Below, one piece after another: positions 23,406 to 33,682 of a DNA stretch of 64,000 nucleotides. How positions within the stretch are numbered: position 1 is the stretch's first letter; each line of letters starts with the position of its first letter. Origin of the DNA: Macrocybe gigantea (taxonomy: Eukaryota > Basidiomycota > Agaricomycetes > Agaricales > Callistosporiaceae). The stretch spans positions 372,001-436,000 of the forward strand of contig SJRY01000260.1 in assembly GCA_011319805.1 (NCBI GenBank), read 5' to 3'. Under the pieces are notes generated by a model, which made no database searches, was not told the DNA's origin, and saw only the letters and a list, made by a program, of their open reading frames with translations. The position numbers and the translations under genes are program-made.

Positions 23406-24479
23406 CTCGAAAGATTGGCGAATTGCGAGAAAGCCGCTGGTGGAGGTCGAGTAGCAAATGAATGGGAAGGAGCGAATTGATCACCTTACACCCAGGGAGT
23501 GAGGGGGTTGTGATAGACTGGAGGCGCCGGGCAGAGAACAAGAAACGCATTTCGGTGCTTATTTATACGAAGGCGAGACAAAAATCGCGAAGCATATGTT
23601 AAGATCAGTGACAGAACCCGTTTCGTCGACAAATCATCAAATTGAGGCCAGACAAGATCAGAGCTGGCGATGCAGTGTTTATGGTCGATCCCCATTCAGA
23701 AAGGTTTTGTTGCCAAGGCCGTGCTATTTCCTCCGGAATGACTGAAAGTATTGCATTTGTCCGGAAAGCACGATGGCATTACTTACTGCCTCAACCGTGT
23801 ACATGATTTAGGCGTGGATGAATAAATTCATTCCTCCGCATTCGGTGTTGTGTGGTCACGCTTGTGCTTCCCCTTTCGGTAATGCCGGAACTGAAACGTT
23901 CAAACTTCTACTAGGAACCATTGATGGTTTCTTGTTTCGCTGTTCGTCAGAATGGCACAGACTACGGGGATACAAAAATGTCTTTGAGGCCTACCAAGAA
24001 AACCAAACACTTCCCATTCAATGGGAAGCATCTTCCCTCGAACTGGCCCGCCCCGTGTCAAGAATATCAATAGCGTCCTTGTATGCAGCCGCTTCTCCGG
24101 AGACTTGGTCTAGACTTGATTGCATTGCTCTTGTGTTCCAGGGCGAGCAGATGGACTTTAGAAGGCGTTTTAGTCGCGCCGATCGATGTCGCATGCAAGA
24201 ACGAAGCGGCAGATGAATGACCCGACTAGGTGTAAAGGACGCACCTTCATCGAAACTTGTGACATGAAAGTCTAAGAGAAGCCACCATAAGCACCATTTG
24301 ACACTATGTGAGAACAAGTCCATAATGAACAAAGGTAGATCGGAGAAAGACTGATCCACATCTTCAAAAAGTGTTCAAATTTTGGAAGTTGGGAAGCAAC
24401 AAGTTGTCAATGTAACCAGAACGAAGCGGAGAACATCGCGGATTTAGGAGCCAGGAGTCCGCTGAGAAACATATTTATT
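23406..24479. other. Intergenic, weak ORFs only
   Basis: PL14 promoter side. A plus-strand ORF at 23818-24216 and a minus-strand ORF at 24018-24359 overlap; neither has recognisable domains. Confidence 0.35.
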
Positions 24480-24710
24480 TGTAGACCTTTGTCTTTGTAG
24501 GGGAGTAGGGATGGCATAAGCACCCTCTCCCCCTACCTACTCCTGCGTTGTCCTCGCCTATAGTTATTTGTTTGCACCCATCCCGCCCTGCGCAGCTCGT
24601 CTCGGTCCTCCTTCCAGACACTTGTCAGTCCGAGAGCCTTCGGCTCTCCCCTCACACTGCCTTATCATATCATCATTAAGCATTGTAGTCTACGCATGCA
24701 TCCCAACAAA
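24480..24710 (-). repeat. Candidate LTR or 3' untranslated part of a retroelement
   Basis: Non-coding stretch just downstream, in minus orientation, of the RNase H remnant. It can be read on the minus strand as a TG...CA segment and contains a strong hairpin near 24630-24650 (GAGAGCC/GGCTCTC). No second copy lies in the window, so the LTR assignment is inference. Confidence 0.25.
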
Positions 24711-24831
24711 GACAGTTCCTTTGCGACACTAGAGCCAAAGTACGTTTCATATAAGATAGGACAAGAGCACGGCTATAGTACACCAGTTAAGCACTAAATT
24801 GAACTTCTGTGACAGCCGATCTAAATTAACA

Positions 24832-25434
24832 TCATTTCCCAAGAATGGCCGCCAGCTCGACGGATTCGTACACATAGCCCTGGAGATGGGTAGGAACTGG
24901 AGGCGAGAACTGGAACAGCAAAACACTCGAACCGAATCTTCCGCGAGAAGGAGCATCGGCTGGGTTCTTTTTCCCTGCTACAAAAAGCGGTACGATCTTC
25001 ACATTATACGCATCACAAAGGTCTAGGATTTGTTGGAGTATTCCTGTCAGCACCGCATGTTTCGTCTGACGGAGAGTTAATGCTTGAATGACGCCCCGAT
25101 TGTCAGACCGGATGATAATGGTTCTCGAGTGTCGTCCGGATGCAATTGCTGCTCGCAAACCGAGTTCAACTGCGACCAGCTCCGCCCAATTATTATCCCT
25201 TCCATCCGAATTCCACTCTTCCCTGAGCCTCCAAGCTAGCCACTTGTTTCCAATGACGAACCCGATTCCGAATGACGGGGACGAATCGACAAAGATCTCA
25301 TCCTGTTCGCTTCCGCGAGGACAAGTCGGTCGAGGGCAGACTTGGGCGTTCGTCCAGTGCAACAGGAGGAATCTCTGAAGATCAGTTCTTTGCTTCACGG
25401 GCGTCTCACGCGCCTGGCTGCAGAGGTATTCCAC
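24832..25434 (-). mobile_element. RNase H fragment of a reverse-transcribing element
   Basis: Minus-strand ORF of 200 codons with an RNase H fold: FVDSSPSFGIGFVIGNKW (first Asp), NNWAELVAVELGLRAA (Glu), TIIIRSDNRGVIQAL (second Asp) and NPADAPSRGRFG (last Asp), so all four catalytic acids are present. The Trp-Ala-Glu and ADAPSRG context is typical of RNase H domains following reverse transcriptase in Agaricomycete retroelements. No reverse transcriptase or integrase is found next to it. The ORF ends ESVELAAILGK. Confidence 0.65.
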
Positions 25435-26453
25435 TCTGGCGAGCGCATCGTTATTCCGCCCCCGCGAGCCTCCGACATAAGGAGCTGAGCCTCGTTCACA
25501 TTGAATGGCATTTCGAAACTGGGTTCCAATATTGGCTGGTCATCTCGTGGGTCTTCATATGGTGCAGTCCTACCTGATAGCGAGGGTGCGTCTGTATTGC
25601 TGCATGTCGACAACGGAGGCACTAGGCTATCGACCGACGTGTCTGGGCTGATCGTTACAGACGGAGCGACTTCAGAAGAACGGATCGGGGAACTGTTCGA
25701 TGAGGAAGCCTCGTCATGAATTGATGAGGCATTCCAAGTCCCTACTTCATCAACTGACGAGTCGTCATCCGCCGAAACACTTTCTTCCTCGACTAATGAG
25801 GTGTCCATCGTGCGGGACTCGAGTATATCGCGCAGGATCACTTCCACGTCATGCAACTGCTTCCGAACATTGCGCAGTTCATTCAGCGCAGCCGAAAGCT
25901 CCTCTGCAATACACTGGGTGTCCTTCTCCGCTTGGTCTCTCTCTGTACGATAGCGATCCATTTTTGCCAGAAGCCGAGGGTCTTCTTCGGACAGCAGGCG
26001 ACCCAGCGAGATGCCATCCAAGAATTGAAAACCGGTTTCGGTGTTGCGCTCTTTCAACGCGTCATAAAAGCTTTGCTCGTGGCGTGACCCGCAGACGTGC
26101 GCAAGGTATTCGGTGCAGATTGCGCACCTGGCCGGGTGTACGATGCCAAATGGTTGAATGCTGACCCATGCGACGGGAGTGTTGCTGGGCTCTGTGGCGG
26201 ATTTGAATACCATTCCTGACGATGGATGGGGAGATAGGATAATACGTTGAACGAACTGGGATGGCGAAGAAAGAAGGAACTCATACACTGTATATTCGAA
26301 AGCCGCCACGGAAGGGATTCTTCCGGTGCACAAAAGGCGTGAAGAAGGCGTGGTGGACCTGCACGGCGTTGTTGCGTTGGTCGTTCGCCTATGACTCAGG
26401 AAGATGAGTGTGAAAACGCAACAGGAGGTGCAGAACATTAACGCACTGTCCAT
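25395..26453 (-). CDS. Coiled-coil protein adjoining the RNase H fragment
   Basis: Single open frame of 352 codons, function not recognised. It contains VAWVSIQPFGIVHPARCAIC and TEYLAHVCGSRHEQSFYDAL (CxxC with a nearby Cys and His), then TGFQFLDGISLGRLLSEEDP, a charged coiled coil (MDRYRTERDQAEKDTQCIAE and the following ~50 residues), then a Ser/Asp-rich tail. It overlaps the RNase H frame by 40 bases in another frame on the same strand, as gag-like and pol-like frames often do. It may be the first ORF of the same retroelement or an unrelated host gene. Confidence 0.45.
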   Translation of the reverse strand: MDSALMFCTSCCVFTLIFLSHRRTTNATTPCRSTTPSSRLLCTGRIPSVAAFEYTVYEFLLSSPSQFVQRIILSPHPSSGMVFKSATEPSNTPVAWVSIQPFGIVHPARCAICTEYLAHVCGSRHEQSFYDALKERNTETGFQFLDGISLGRLLSEEDPRLLAKMDRYRTERDQAEKDTQCIAEELSAALNELRNVRKQLHDVEVILRDILESRTMDTSLVEEESVSADDDSSVDEVGTWNASSIHDEASSSNSSPIRSSEVAPSVTISPDTSVDSLVPPLSTCSNTDAPSLSGRTAPYEDPRDDQPILEPSFEMPFNVNEAQLLMSEARGGGITMRSPEWNTSAARRVRRP

Positions 26454-27620
26454 AGAAAGGAGGGGTCATTCTACCGGTTGGAGCAAGGATTAACGCAGTT
26501 GATTTACCTGGCAAGGTCGAATTGAGAAGGCTAAGAAATGGTACAGAATTAAGCCTTGGGGACGGCATCATTCCAAAATCGAATTTCTGTTCCGCGCAGG
26601 TTGCATCAGATGGTCAACCCTTCCGACAGGTTGGAAGAAGCTGCGTGTTAGCAGCGTGTGTGAGGCGTACACGCGTATGGTGCATGTGACGAGAATAGCG
26701 AGCAAAATGAAAACACAAACCCTGACAGCATGCATCGCGACGGAAACCTCTTCTGTGAGTTGGTTGTGGCGTCTTCCCATAGCAGGTCTTCAAAATCGGA
26801 GAGGGGTGACTTTTCATTAATCGCAGTGACCTTCCGGTTGTCGCGCCGCAGAACATACTGCATGTTTATGGTAAGCACCCCAGATTTGCATCACATTGTC
26901 GCATCCTTCGACTTGTAAGGTTTGACCGGAGGAGAGTTTGTGCCTTGGGAAACCACGGAAAGGAAAGGAGAAAGACAAGTGATTGAGTCGCACCCCATCC
27001 AACAGAGCTACTATTGGCACCTGTCAGGGCTCTTTTCAACAAAGTACCGCATATGTGCGCCCTCCAGGAACCAGCGCCATCACCACAGGGCAATGAATGG
27101 TGAGTACGTTGACACAAAAACCATTCGAGGGTCCCTGGTCACTAGAGCCACTCGAGTTCTCTCATTCGCTAGCAGCAACTATAGCAGCTATGCCTCACTC
27201 AGCGCCATCTCTAGCATTCGAGATCTCCAGACAGACATTCATGGTGGCGAGTGATGAAAATCGCTGATTTGGGAACTGGAACTGACTTGTGTTGATGGTT
27301 GCCTTTTGTTTCATATATTCGACTGAAATCAGCTCGATCTGTGAGAACGGCGACTTCGTAAGGTATGCTCGGAGAACAAATTGTCCAATTCTCCAGAGCA
27401 TACATGGTACAAGATTACAACTCGTACTGTCGCAAGAGAATGAAGGCATGGTAAACCTCATACAAGCACTTTGCCTTCCCGAACATATCTTCTGCTACGA
27501 AAGCATCGCCACCAACCTCGTCAAAATTCATTTGTTGAGCAATTATATCACCTTTGTATTTTTTTTTCCGACGCGCTGGCAAGATTCCATTCTATATCTC
27601 AGCCTGGTTGCTTGTACGCC
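26454..27620. other. Accessory region without recognised genes
   Basis: Several overlapping minus-strand frames around 26570-27020 (for example INEKSPLSDFEDLLWEDA) and a plus frame at 27289-27684. None joins into a recognisable protein; T-rich runs near 27555. Confidence 0.35.
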
Positions 27621-27627
27621 ACTACAA

Positions 27628-27690
27628 GGACATGCTCGGCCTAGGCGGACAGCTAACGTCTTGGGTTCGACTCCCCAAGACTGAGCACTT
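27628..27690 (+). repeat. tRNA-like segment with pol III B-box-like motif
   Basis: GGTTCGACTCC at 27664-27674 matches the pol III B-box consensus. It lies in a perfect hairpin (GTCTTGGG/CCCAAGAC). An A-box-like TCGGCCTAGGCGG precedes it at 27635. The whole does not fold as a tRNA, and the A-to-B spacing is short, so it may be a SINE head or a tRNA relic. Confidence 0.35.
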
Positions 27691-27990
27691 TGCGTCTTTC
27701 GGCCCTATCTGCGGAGACGACCGACTGACACTGTGCTGCTTGGGGCGCGCCGCCCTACGCACAAATCTTGGTGCACAAAAGTCCTGTGCAAGCAGGCCGT
27801 CGGTCGGTGTCGGGCTTAAACGCTCACACTCAATGTCCGTTGGGCGCGGGATAGGGCGCATCCCACCCAGTGGAGGCTGACCCCCCTCATCGAAACCTAG
27901 CTCTGGTGGACGCGACTCATCAGCGGTCCGCTGCGGCCCGAGCGCAATCGTCCATTGGATAAATTAGGTAGTACCTTAAAGATTCGCACA

Positions 27991-28048
27991 GACGGTTAGG
28001 GCAGCGGTTAAGCCCTCTGATGAGCCCCTTCGCACGGGCGAAACCGTC
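27991..28048 (+). ncRNA. Type III hammerhead ribozyme
   Basis: Full hammerhead core seen. Stem III: GACGGT (27991-27996) with ACCGTC (28043-28048), including the U16.1-A15.1 pair. Residue 17 at the cleavage site is T27997. Stem I is AGGGC/GCCCT (27998-28002, 28012-28016) with loop AGCGGTTAA. CTGATGA follows at 28017-28023. Stem II is GCCC/GGGC (28024-28027, 28036-28039) with loop CTTCGCAC. GAAA is at 28040-28043. All invariant bases (CUGAUGA, GAA, A15.1, U16.1, H17, G10.1-C11.1) are present and spaced correctly. Predicted cleavage is after 27997. Such ribozymes are known from small retroelements and circular RNAs. The strand follows from the motif order. Activity is inferred. Confidence 0.8.
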
Positions 28049-28764
28049 ATAGTCCGGCCGGCCATGCGTTGAAATTTGTGCAGCCAATTGAGACGTTGTG
28101 CTAGAACTCCGTCGGATTCAACAACGAATCCCTCCATGTCGGGGACAGGGTTCGACCTCCTTCATAAGACTGGACGGCGGCGAAGTCTTTGCAGCGCTCT
28201 CGTTGTATGTCGCTTAGTTACTTTCAAGGGGGATGGATTGTCTTGGGAAGAACAGTTGACGAGGGCATGCGCAAATGTCGAGAGGGGACTTTCCTCGTCG
28301 TTTCTCAGTCAATGACCACATGCGAGTGCCAGCCGTTTGCGAAATATCGCCACGGAGGTCGAATTCTGTCGCAGGGCTCACCCATGCACCCTCCACGTCG
28401 ATGAAAACAGCACAATCGCCGGAGTTGTCAAAGAGTATGATTTCCTTTTTGACATGCGGCCCAACAAGAAGAAAAAGAGAAAGTCAGATTCCCGTGTGGG
28501 GGATAATTAGCGACGAAGTTGCAGAAAGGAATGCAATTTTAATTTCCAGATGCCGGGCTGACCGCGAAGCAAGCAGTCACAGAAGCGGTGAACGGCTGCT
28601 TTGTAGACTGTCCCACGTCCGTCGTCCACGCCGGGACCTCATTCTAAACGCCTCCAATACCAATCTCCTTCGACGAGGTGCGAGGACAAAGAGCATTTAT
28701 TTGTTTATCAACGAACTGGCTCAAACATCCAAACCTGGGCGAAAGTTAGGCATTATGCTAGGCC

Positions 28765-29624
28765 ATGTCTCTCTGTTTGTTCGTCTATTCGCTCCTGAAT
28801 ACGCTCGATGAATTAATGCGTAGGTCGTTTATCCTTTCGAGTTAGTCCTGGTGAAGCCAAATGAGCTTGAATCGGCTCTCAGTCGACCACTCCATATGGC
28901 CAATTCCGAACCTGATCGACCAGCACCGTGTTTAGCGGCCACCCTCTCATACGGATTCATTAAAGGTGATTCTGTGAAGCGCTGTTCGGGTGGCTGGGCT
29001 GAAACCATGATCCAACAGGACGTTCTTCCAGAGACGGGAACAAACGTACCAGTAAATCGATGTTCATCGGCATCATAACCTATTCTCTTTACCAATCTCT
29101 ACTCGCCAGTCTTCTTTCTCGCGAACGAATACTCCATAGCAATAGGAATTCCTGGATTAGTGGGCGACGGAAAACTTGGCGATTCGCACGTTTCGGTGGC
29201 GGAGATCGTCAATGCTCATATCGATGTTGCCGCAGGGAAGCTGGATATAGAGGGACTGGGTCATGCTTATTCGTGCAGTAGCGACCGGTCTGCGTCGCGT
29301 AAACCCATTATGCGGGCTGACGCTGACGCTCCGCATGCTTTTGCTCCTGCAGAGCGTTCAACTTCCGCACAAGAATACGAACTCATGCTAGACAACGGAA
29401 CTCTTTACGTCGAACAAGCACCCGGAGAAGCTCTGGGCTGGCGACCAGGCGCGCCTTCTGAGGGCATTCCCCTCATTCTCAATGTGTGGTCACCCCACTA
29501 TTTCACGATCACGCGACGGGGCAGTGATGCTGGTACGCGTATATTTCTTATTCGCTGTTCCAACATGCAATACAAAGGCCCCAATTTCGTTAGAGCTGCT
29601 CGCCAGGCGGACAGTGGAGAGTAG
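28765..29624 (+). CDS. Fic/Doc-like domain protein with degenerate active site
   Basis: Fic proteins transfer AMP or other groups to targets. Plus strand shows LVKPNELESALSRPLHMANS and EPDRPAPCLAATLSYGFIKG, then after an intron (28967-29018) RDGNKRT, and after a second intron (29053-29109) FFLANEYSIAIGIPGLVGDG. This matches the Doc-type helix bundle and the HPFxDGNKRT loop of fungal Fic proteins. At the expected HPF, this splice solution gives RSS, so the catalytic His is absent; DGNKR is kept. A C-terminal region follows: SVAEIVNAHIDVAAGKLDIE, a linker and YELMLDNGTLYVEQAPGEAL with PLILNVWSPHYFTITRRGSD, not recognised. The first exon (MSLCLFVYSLLNTLDELM) needs a very short intron and is uncertain. 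Confidence 0.6.
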
Positions 29625-30035
29625 TCGGAACCCTCGAGTGCAAAAGGTGCTGGAATATCTCAAGAACTTTGATGCCGGTATATGAGTCAGGCCATGAACG
29701 AAACCGTTGTGAAGGACAAGTGCATGTGATGAGCAGCGCATGTCCTCTGATATTCGAACATCTTAAATCTTTAGTCGTACTGCCCGAAATGTCGTCATTC
29801 CAAATCAGGCTAATTGCATACTCAAAAATTTGCCGTTGCTACCTCCCAAACAGGTTGCCGAACATATTGTTAGATGTACTTGTATTCAAGTATTCGAAAG
29901 GAATTTTTAATGCAAAGAAAATACAACACTTTGAATCATCGAGACGAAAGGAGACGCGATACGAGGAAGCTCGCTGGATCTATGAGCAATTACGATGAGA
30001 ACACATCAGGGATTTAATAAGGCAAGCACGGACGT
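29625..30035. other. Intergenic, convergent 3' flanks
   Basis: Between the Fic-like gene and the GH7 gene; no gene recognised. Confidence 0.4.
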
Positions 30036-31476
30036 TTAGGCGGTGCCAGTGTAGGTGGAACCAATGTCACCGTACTTGATATTGGAGAAAATGACGGAGG
30101 CGTTGGGGCTCTGCGATTCAACATCGGTAGGAACACCGGAGGATGTCGCGCAAGTTCCACGCGCAACACCGGGTTGCGAGGCGTCCTTGTTGAGCGGGTA
30201 GTTGCTGTCGAGCCACAACATGTTGGCCTCATGATCGTCCCACAAACTCATGACCAAAACCATTCCCTTAGCGAAGGCCTGGCCCATCGCGTTAAGCCCA
30301 CCGCGCTGCTCGAACGAGTTGGTGTCGCCGAAAGCGGTCTTCTGGTCATTGCAGAAAGTGTCGGTGACGGAGTCGTACGCGGACAAGCCGGAGATGGTGG
30401 TCTTGGAGTTGGCGATGACTCTGCCGTTTTGGACGTATAGGCGGCGGATTTCGGACAAGCGGCCGTTCGTGGTATTGTCGGCCGTCAGGAACTGAGTGAC
30501 GACGGTGAACTTGGAGTTCGTGTTGACAGTCATGCCCTTGCCGAGGAAGTTCTTGACACCCATGCGGAACGAGTTGAAGTCGCATCCGTCCTTGTCGCAG
30601 ACACCGCCATACCTGTTGTCGCCGTCGCCGCAGTCGTTGCCAGAGCAGCGAGTCTGGCCGCTGACAGTGCAAACGTGAGGAGTGTAGGCGGCCGCCATCG
30701 AGTTGGCTTCCCAAACGTCCATCTCGTTGCAGCACGTGCCGTATTGGCCCTTGCCGGCGTTGGAGTCATTGGGCGAGGGTGCCCAGCCAAGGATGTTGGC
30801 CTGTGCAAAGAAAGACGCAGAGGGTTAGCGATGGGGAGACGGAACTGAGCGACCAGTCACGTACCTCTCCGTTGATGAACTTGATGTCGTGCGGGCACTG
30901 CGAGTCGCAGTAGCCAGTTCCATACTTGGCACCGGCCTTATTGCCAGAGTACTTGGACATGCCACCGTCGGCGTCCATCTCGACGAAGTAGAGTGCGCCG
31001 TTCAGGCCGCAAGGGAGGTTGGACATATCGACATCGAAGGTGAACTCTTGGTTCTTCAAGTTGAACATTTGGTAGGTGGTGTCGGTGTTCATGAAGTAGA
31101 CACGAGAGCCGATGTTAGTGGAATATGGGCCATTAGTTACGAATTTAAGGGTCAGGGCGTTGCCGCTGGTGGTGATGCCGTAGGTTCCAGAGTAATCCGC
31201 GCCATCCAATGCGCAATTCTGCGCGCAGGTTGTGGGGCTGGAGCAGATAGAGGAGTCCCAGGTGTTACCGGTGTAGCAATTTGTCGTATCGCTTGTACGG
31301 TGGAGCCAGCGCCAGTTGGAATCGAGCACGACGGATCCCTGCTGCGTCGTGCAGCTACCGCCCCGAGCACACTTCTGGATGCTCATCCTGGGGTGGGTTT
31401 CGGCCGTCTGCGTGCCAACCTGCTGGCCGCGGACGAAGGCGAAGAGGGATAACGATAAGAGTGCAACGGAAAGCAT
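30036..31476 (-). CDS. GH7 cellobiohydrolase (Cel7), no CBM
   Basis: Secreted reducing-end cellobiohydrolase of crystalline cellulose. It starts [19 protein letters not shown] (signal peptide), then [73 protein letters not shown] and [19 protein letters not shown]. One intron (about 30801-30865) separates IKFINGE from [18 protein letters not shown]. The catalytic motif EMDVWE (Glu, Asp, Glu) is intact in [12 protein letters not shown]. The lid-loop region and [20 protein letters not shown] are present. The protein ends [16 protein letters not shown] with no linker or CBM1. A Met 15 codons upstream lies too near the TATA box to be preferred. Confidence 0.96.
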
Positions 31477-31540
31477 TGTCAAGAGACCAGGAGGTATCTG
31501 GTGAACGGAACGCAGAACCATTGGAGGCCAGCCTTCTCGT

Positions 31541-31547
31541 TTTTATA
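31541..31547 (-). promoter_or_regulatory. TATA box of the GH7 gene
   Basis: TATAAAA on the minus strand, 65 nt upstream of the chosen GH7 start. Confidence 0.55.
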
Positions 31548-32484
31548 CGCGTTTTGCCTCGGAAAATCACTGGCAATCAGAAAGGTTTTTCCATGCCGAT
31601 TTTGAAGTTCGGAACTCGAAGGTCGGGCCTCCGCCAAAAGCACTTCCTCCAATCGTCCATCTGGTGATGCTGCGAGCATCCGAGGTGCATCCGGTCGTGA
31701 GCGACACGGCCTCCGAGCAGTTAGAACCTGTACCCTGTCAGGACGCGTCACATATAATCTCGCACATCACCGTCAAGACTGGCGGCCCCTTAGTTTCGCT
31801 CAGAGATGACTAGAACTCGCTCTAGCTTGTTGTGATACAACAATTTGTCAAGCAAGGTCTGTTTTTGAATATGTCACATCGTGTCACAGCCTAGGCGCGA
31901 CGTAATGTAGCCGGGAATAAAATTTACCATTTACCGTTTGTCATTTGTCGTACCCCGCACGTTTTGTAGATACAATGTTTGCCCCACATCAGTTACCCAA
32001 GAAAGCGATGATACGACACGAAGAACAGAACTACCAAGTGCTTTGCTCCATTTAAACCGTTTCCGAGGTAAGAGCGCGCTGGTCGTCCACCGAAGCAGAA
32101 ATTGATTCTCGGAAATTTTCCGGATGCGTCGTCTGGCATATTGTCTTGGTAGTCTTAACTGCCGAGACTATGATCAACAACAAGACGGTCCTCCTGCGAT
32201 GGCAGATTTGGTGTATTCAATGCACGAGTTGTTATATCAGAGCACGTACCTCCAAGATAGGTTGGTCAAGGATGCGAAGGAAAAACCACGTTAAAGCGCG
32301 AATTCACTCTTCTACCTGGTATCATCGTGGAACGATAGCACGTTGAACAGCTACACTAGCAGCCGATGGTCGACGGAGGCATTAAGGATAATCCATTCCA
32401 TGCAGAAGATTGACAACAAGACGGTAATATCGATGTATGTTATTAGACGTTCCTGGTCCATCACTCGATGCGTATATCGCGAGC

Positions 32485-32635
32485 CGCATATCTATTAGCG
32501 ACGCATGCGTAGGCGGCTTTCCGATGTTAACCAGAACCTGCTCCGTTGAAAGGAGAAACAAGAGACGCTGTCAAACTGATTCTATGTGAAATAAGCGAGC
32601 ATTAATCGGGATTTATGCACAGCAATTTGGAGTGT
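32485..32635. repeat. Direct repeat, copy 1
   Basis: Shares GGCGGCTTTCCGATG and CAGAACCTGCTCCGTT blocks with 33029-33180. Copy offset about 544 bp. Flanks diverged; non-coding as far as seen. Confidence 0.6.
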
Positions 32636-33028
32636 TCCCAATGTCGTGGTCGAGCGTTCGAGCCTTCAAGCTTGACTTCTCATCGTAGTCGTCATCTTCA
32701 TGACTTGAGGCGATGCATACGTTGCAATAGCCAGGAGGGGCACTTATTTCGCCGCAGTCGTCCTTTTTCCGATGTAGAAAGATGCCACCCTTGACTTGTT
32801 GCTCAATATGTTTGATGGCTGTGCTGGCGAAATTGAACTTGGTTCAGGGACGCGCCTCCGGTGTAGTCAATGAGGGCTCTTTGGACACAGCTACGGATAG
32901 GACTCGAGTGGAACCTTGCGACATTTTCGCAGCTAGGCTGCCGGAGGATGCGAACCGCTCCCATAGACATTGCCGACCTCTAGGGAGATAAGTACATCCA
33001 TGGTATGTTTGTAACAGACCACCGACTC

Positions 33029-33180
33029 GCATACCTATTACATAGCGACGAATGCATAGGCGGCTTTCCGATGCTAATCAGAACCTGCTCCGTTAAAGGA
33101 GGGGCTGAAGAGGCTGTCTATGTGACCTGATGGAATCAGCAGACATTGATCAAGACTTACGAACGGCAACTCGTAAACTG
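33029..33180. repeat. Direct repeat, copy 2
   Basis: Second copy of the 32485-32635 repeat, diverged by substitutions and small indels. Confidence 0.6.
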
Positions 33181-33682
33181 ATAGTCTGTGATAAGGAACC
33201 CCAGCTACGCCCAATACACACGATCCGTCAAGTCAAGTCAAGATACAATGCTATGTGAAGCTATATGAAAGACATAGACACCGTCTGAGTTACTATAACC
33301 TGTCATCAAAGAGCGAAAATAGCCCATGGTTCGTGAGATAGATAATATGTTTATGATCATGTTGTTTACCTTCATCGCTGGCTTGCAGGTGACACGACCT
33401 TCCGAGCTTTCGCAAGATAGCTGAGGGCTCCTCTCTGGAGAGGTCGTGATGAGTGAGCAACTCCGTACCATCGAAGCCGTTGCTATTATTCACTCCTCGG
33501 TCCTGAGGGAGCAGAAAGGATTCAAGCAGCAATGCTCTGGCCATTCACGTCTAGGGCTGCTTAGGACCAGAAATGCGAAGCAATCTGCAAGTCGTTTGAT
33601 CCACGAGAAGTCGAAATACCATTCTTCCTTCCGTGTACGTTTGAGGGATGGCCCGGGGCTAATTTATAATCATTGGGTAGTA

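Larger units (their letters stand above)
31550..33680. other. GH7 upstream region and repeat-bearing DNA
   Basis: No gene recognised. It contains two diverged copies of a ~150-bp direct repeat (annotated separately), a repeated CAACAAGACGGT at about 32175 and 32412, and a 69-codon plus ORF at 32782 that begins with a signal-peptide-like segment but resembles nothing known. Confidence 0.4.

Noticed and set aside
27875..27935. Second hammerhead-like motifs (CTGA...CGAAAC on plus, CTGATGAG on minus)
   Set aside because: Core bases incomplete on either strand and helices do not form.
30889..31452. 187-codon ORF on the plus strand
   Set aside because: Antisense shadow of the GH7 coding exon, which has intact family motifs.
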